A DNA stretch of 64,000 bases from Tsukamurella sputi (GTDB taxonomy: Bacteria > Actinomycetota > Actinomycetes > Mycobacteriales > Mycobacteriaceae). Positions 62,018 to 64,000 of the stretch are shown one piece after another. The stretch is taken from NCBI RefSeq assembly GCF_007858445.1, contig NZ_VIGV01000003.1:124001-188000 (forward strand). Reading direction: 5' to 3'. Position 1 is the stretch's first letter. Every line of letters begins with the position of its first letter. Under the pieces are notes generated by a model. That model was given only the letters and a program-made list of their open reading frames with translations. It made no database searches and was not told where the DNA came from. The position numbers and the translations under genes were made by a program.

Positions 62018-62073
62018 CGAATTGTTCACCCACTCACCGATTTATGTTCATTCGCGCATGTTTCGCTGCAGCA

Positions 62074-63543
62074 ATGACGAATCTCGGTAGCGGAAAAGCC
62101 CGGACGGCGTTCGCAGTCAGCGCGGTCGCGGTGCTCGGCGTGGTCGCGGCGTGCGGCAGCAATGACAGTGGTCCCGGCACCTCGGGCGACACGGCGTCGA
62201 AGGTGGAGATCAACCGCCAGGCGGCGGGCGACATCACGACCCACGGCGGCGCGAAGCGCCTCGCGGGCGACCAGACGCAGGCGATCGCCGAGTCGATCCA
62301 GCGCTCGAAGGCCAAGAACGTGATCCTGGTGATCGGCGACGGCACCGCCAACCAGGAGCTCACCCTCGCGCGGAACTACCAGTGGGGCGCGGGCGGCCAG
62401 ATCCCGGGCATCGACCAGCTGCCGCTGTCGGGCGACTACACCACGTACGCGCTCGACAAGAAGACGCGCAAGCCCGACTACACCACCGATTCGGCGGCGT
62501 CCGGCTCGGCGTGGGCTACCGGCACCAAGACCTACAACGGCGCCGTCGGCGTCGACATCGACGGCAAGCCCCAGCGCTCGATCCTCGAGATCGCCAAGGC
62601 CAACGGCCGCAAGACGGGCAACGTGACCACCACCGAGCTGCAGGACGCCACCCCGGCCGTCCAGGTCGCGCACGTCGCGCAGCGCAAGTGCTACGGCCCC
62701 GTCGAGACCAAGGAGAAGTGCTCCTCCGACGCGCTCGGCAACGGCGGCCTCGGCTCGATCACCGAGCAGCTCCTCGCGGCCCGCGCCGACGTCACCCTCG
62801 GTGGCGGCTGGAAGACCTTCCAGCAGACCGCCGACGCCGGCGAGTACAACGGCAAGACCCTCGAGGTGCAGGCCAAGGAGCGCGGCTACCAGATCATCCG
62901 GTCGGGTGCGGAGCTCGACGGGATCAAGGAGGCGAACCAGGACAAGCCCCTGCTCGGTGTCTTCGCCGACGGCAACCTGCCCCGCCTGTGGGGCAAGGCC
63001 ACCGCGACCAAGGGCGGCGGCAAGGAGCCGGCCATCACCTGCTCGGACAACCCCGAGTTCGGCGCCACCCCCAAGCTCGGCTCGCTGACCAAGAAGGCCA
63101 TCGACCTGCTCAAGGGCGACAAGGGCTTCTTCCTGCAGGTCGAGTCCGGCTCGGTCGACAAGGCCAACCACGACGCCGACCCCTGCGGCCAGATCGGTGA
63201 GACCGTCCAGCTGTCGGACGCGGTGACCGCTGCGCTCGAGTTCGCGAAGAAGGACAAGGACACCCTGGTCATCGTCACCGGCGACCACGCGCACACCAGC
63301 CAGATCATCGAGACCGGCTCGGACACCCCCGGCCTGACGCGCACGCTGAACACCAAGGACGGCGGCCTGCTGACCGTCAACTACGGCACGTCGCTCGACC
63401 CGGGCGAGGAGCAGCACACCGGCGGCCAGGTCCGCATCGCGGCCTACGGTCCGGGTTCCGCCAACGTCGTGGGCGTGACCGACCAGACCGACCCGTTCTT
63501 CTACATCACGGACGTGCTCGGCCTGGACCGCGACAAGAAGTAG
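62074..63543 (+). CDS. phoA: alkaline phosphatase lipoprotein
   Basis: 489 residues. Signal peptide with lipobox V-V-A-A-C (C27). The PhoA fold: metal D in V-I-G-D-G-T-A-N, nucleophile serine in T-D-S-A-A-S-G-S-A-W-A-T-G-T-K, E-S-G-S-V-D-K-A-N-H, T-G-D-H-A-H-T and E-E-Q-H-T-G-G give the zinc and magnesium ligands. It frees phosphate from esters outside the membrane. ATG 62074 makes a compact signal peptide; ATG 62044 is the alternative. Its last codons are repeated downstream. Confidence 0.92.
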   Translation: MTNLGSGKARTAFAVSAVAVLGVVAACGSNDSGPGTSGDTASKVEINRQAAGDITTHGGAKRLAGDQTQAIAESIQRSKAKNVILVIGDGTANQELTLARNYQWGAGGQIPGIDQLPLSGDYTTYALDKKTRKPDYTTDSAASGSAWATGTKTYNGAVGVDIDGKPQRSILEIAKANGRKTGNVTTTELQDATPAVQVAHVAQRKCYGPVETKEKCSSDALGNGGLGSITEQLLAARADVTLGGGWKTFQQTADAGEYNGKTLEVQAKERGYQIIRSGAELDGIKEANQDKPLLGVFADGNLPRLWGKATATKGGGKEPAITCSDNPEFGATPKLGSLTKKAIDLLKGDKGFFLQVESGSVDKANHDADPCGQIGETVQLSDAVTAALEFAKKDKDTLVIVTGDHAHTSQIIETGSDTPGLTRTLNTKDGGLLTVNYGTSLDPGEEQHTGGQVRIAAYGPGSANVVGVTDQTDPFFYITDVLGLDRDKK

Positions 63544-63658
63544 GAGCGCGCGGCCGTTCGGTCATCACGACGTGCTCGGCCTGGACCGCGACAAGAAGTA
63601 GGAGCGCGCGGCCGTTCGGTCATCACGACGTGCTCGGCCTGGATCGCGACAAGGAGTA
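63511..63658 (+). repeat. 58-bp tandem repeat of the phosphatase 3' end
   Basis: Copies begin at 63511, 63569 and 63627; the third is cut at 32 nt and has two substitutions. Each holds the last codons (D-V-L-G-L-D-R-D-K), a TAG stop, and in full copies 26 nt of flank. The 58-nt unit is not a multiple of 3, so the copies do not extend the protein. Confidence 0.95.
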
Positions 63659-63683
63659 GCCCACTGGGACACGCAGAGCCCAC

Positions 63684-63728
63684 CCGCGAGCCGCGGCCCC
63701 CGGAATCCCCGGGAGTCGCGGCTCGCGG
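63684..63728 (+). terminator. terminator of the alkaline phosphatase gene
   Basis: A 12-bp stem, CCGCGAGCCGCG at 63684-63695 with 63717-63728, encloses a further CCCCGG/CCGGG-type core and is followed by CTTTCGTCC. Confidence 0.75.
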
Positions 63729-63799
63729 CTTTCGTCCACCTCGGTCGACGGTGTCCCGCTACCGTGGGTGCAGACGCAAACGTCAGGGGGAGAAGAGAC

Positions 63800-64000
63800 A
63801 TGTATCCGCAGGCAGTACCCGTTCCGCGCATCCATCGCGCACTCGCACTGATCCAGGCGATGATCGCCGCCCTCACTCTGGTGGGGCTGGTGATCTGGTG
63901 GATGGCCTCCTACCCGTCGGTCGACGACTACGAGCACTCCGATCTGGGCAACGGCGCGATGGTCTTCTTCCTGATCGCGCCGGCGCTGCTCCTGTTGCTC
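63800..64000 (+). CDS. membrane protein, 3' end missing
   Basis: The first 67 residues are visible: a 20-residue leader with R-I-H-R-A-L-A-L-I-Q-A-M-I, a helix to about residue 43 ending in W-W-M-A-S-Y-P, an acidic loop, and the start of a second helix (M-V-F-F-L-I-A-P-A-L-L). GGGGGAGAAG lies before the ATG. Family unknown. Confidence 0.7.
   Translation, partial: MYPQAVPVPRIHRALALIQAMIAALTLVGLVIWWMASYPSVDDYEHSDLGNGAMVFFLIAPALLLLL

Noticed and set aside
63511-63658. Tandem repeat as a CRISPR array
   Set aside because: Units are adjacent with no spacers and contain the phosphatase 3' coding sequence.

Overview
The window is high-GC, densely packed bacterial DNA with many 1-4 nt start/stop overlaps (ATGA, GTGA), frequent GTG starts and an MmpL-type transporter plus a PE-PPE-domain serine hydrolase. 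This points to a mycolic-acid actinobacterium (order Mycobacteriales). Several neighbourhoods (hisC2/pat-like, tyrA, tRNA deaminase tadA with its associated protein, tRNA-Ser and tRNA-Arg, ligC with a LigD-like polymerase, ffs with a class Ic aspartate aminotransferase, a ThrE exporter) recall, from memory, the Rv3720-Rv3772 part of the Mycobacterium tuberculosis chromosome. The genus is not proven; Tsukamurella or a relative is a reasonable guess. No prophage, insertion sequence, integrase or CRISPR array was seen.

Layout. 1-6.7 kb: an incomplete hypothetical gene, an MFS transporter divergent from a GlxA-type AraC regulator, an acyltransferase-3 protein, a hypothetical, a thioesterase and an aromatic/histidinol-phosphate aminotransferase. 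6.7-10.9 kb: an envelope/alkaline-stress module with two CsbD-like proteins, AmaP-like and DUF6286-like membrane proteins, a DUF2273 protein and two Asp23-type proteins, divergent from a small sigma factor and its co-translated partner. 11.0-11.3 kb: tRNA-Ser(GCT), tRNA-Arg(ACG) and a terminator, then a Fic protein. 12-13.6 kb: a KstD-family flavoprotein behind a perfect KstR-type operator.

13.6-24.8 kb is a leftward catabolic cluster for aromatic amines (tyramine/dopamine type): an FAH-RraA fusion, a GntR regulator, HpaE, a chimeric HpaD-aldehyde dehydrogenase ORF, a FeaR-like AraC regulator, a copper amine oxidase, MoaF, an APC permease and an SDR. The chimera joins the front of a homoprotocatechuate 2,3-dioxygenase to the back of an aldehyde dehydrogenase and removes essential parts of both, so the pathway is probably broken or rerouted here. 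25-31.8 kb: MFS plus amidohydrolase, DUF779, a carboxymuconolactone decarboxylase, PAP2 phosphatase, a GH25-like protein, a two-repeat hypothetical and a VapBC pair. 31.9-36.8 kb: a CocE hydrolase, a GAF regulator and an ExaC-type aldehyde dehydrogenase, where both enzyme genes carry three helically phased GTTGCA-type repeats upstream.

37-41.9 kb: housekeeping genes (RidA, glycolipid-binding protein, TyrA, TadA pair, tRNA-Ser(CGA)). 42-46.2 kb: one uninterrupted reading frame encodes an MmpL transporter followed by a tRNA-guanine transglycosylase; GluQ-RS, which modifies queuosine in tRNA-Asp, lies 1.3 kb away. 48.3-54.7 kb: WYL regulator, DinB, LigC and a LigD-type polymerase, a phytase-like lipoprotein and an ArsR-SRPBCC pair. 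54.7-64 kb: PE-PPE hydrolase, alpha/beta hydrolase, DUF1330, tRNA-Ser(GGA) divergent from the SRP RNA inside a 12-nt inverted repeat, aspartate aminotransferase, a GT87 mannosyltransferase-like protein, ThrE, and an alkaline phosphatase whose 3' end is repeated in 58-bp tandem copies. The last gene runs off the end.
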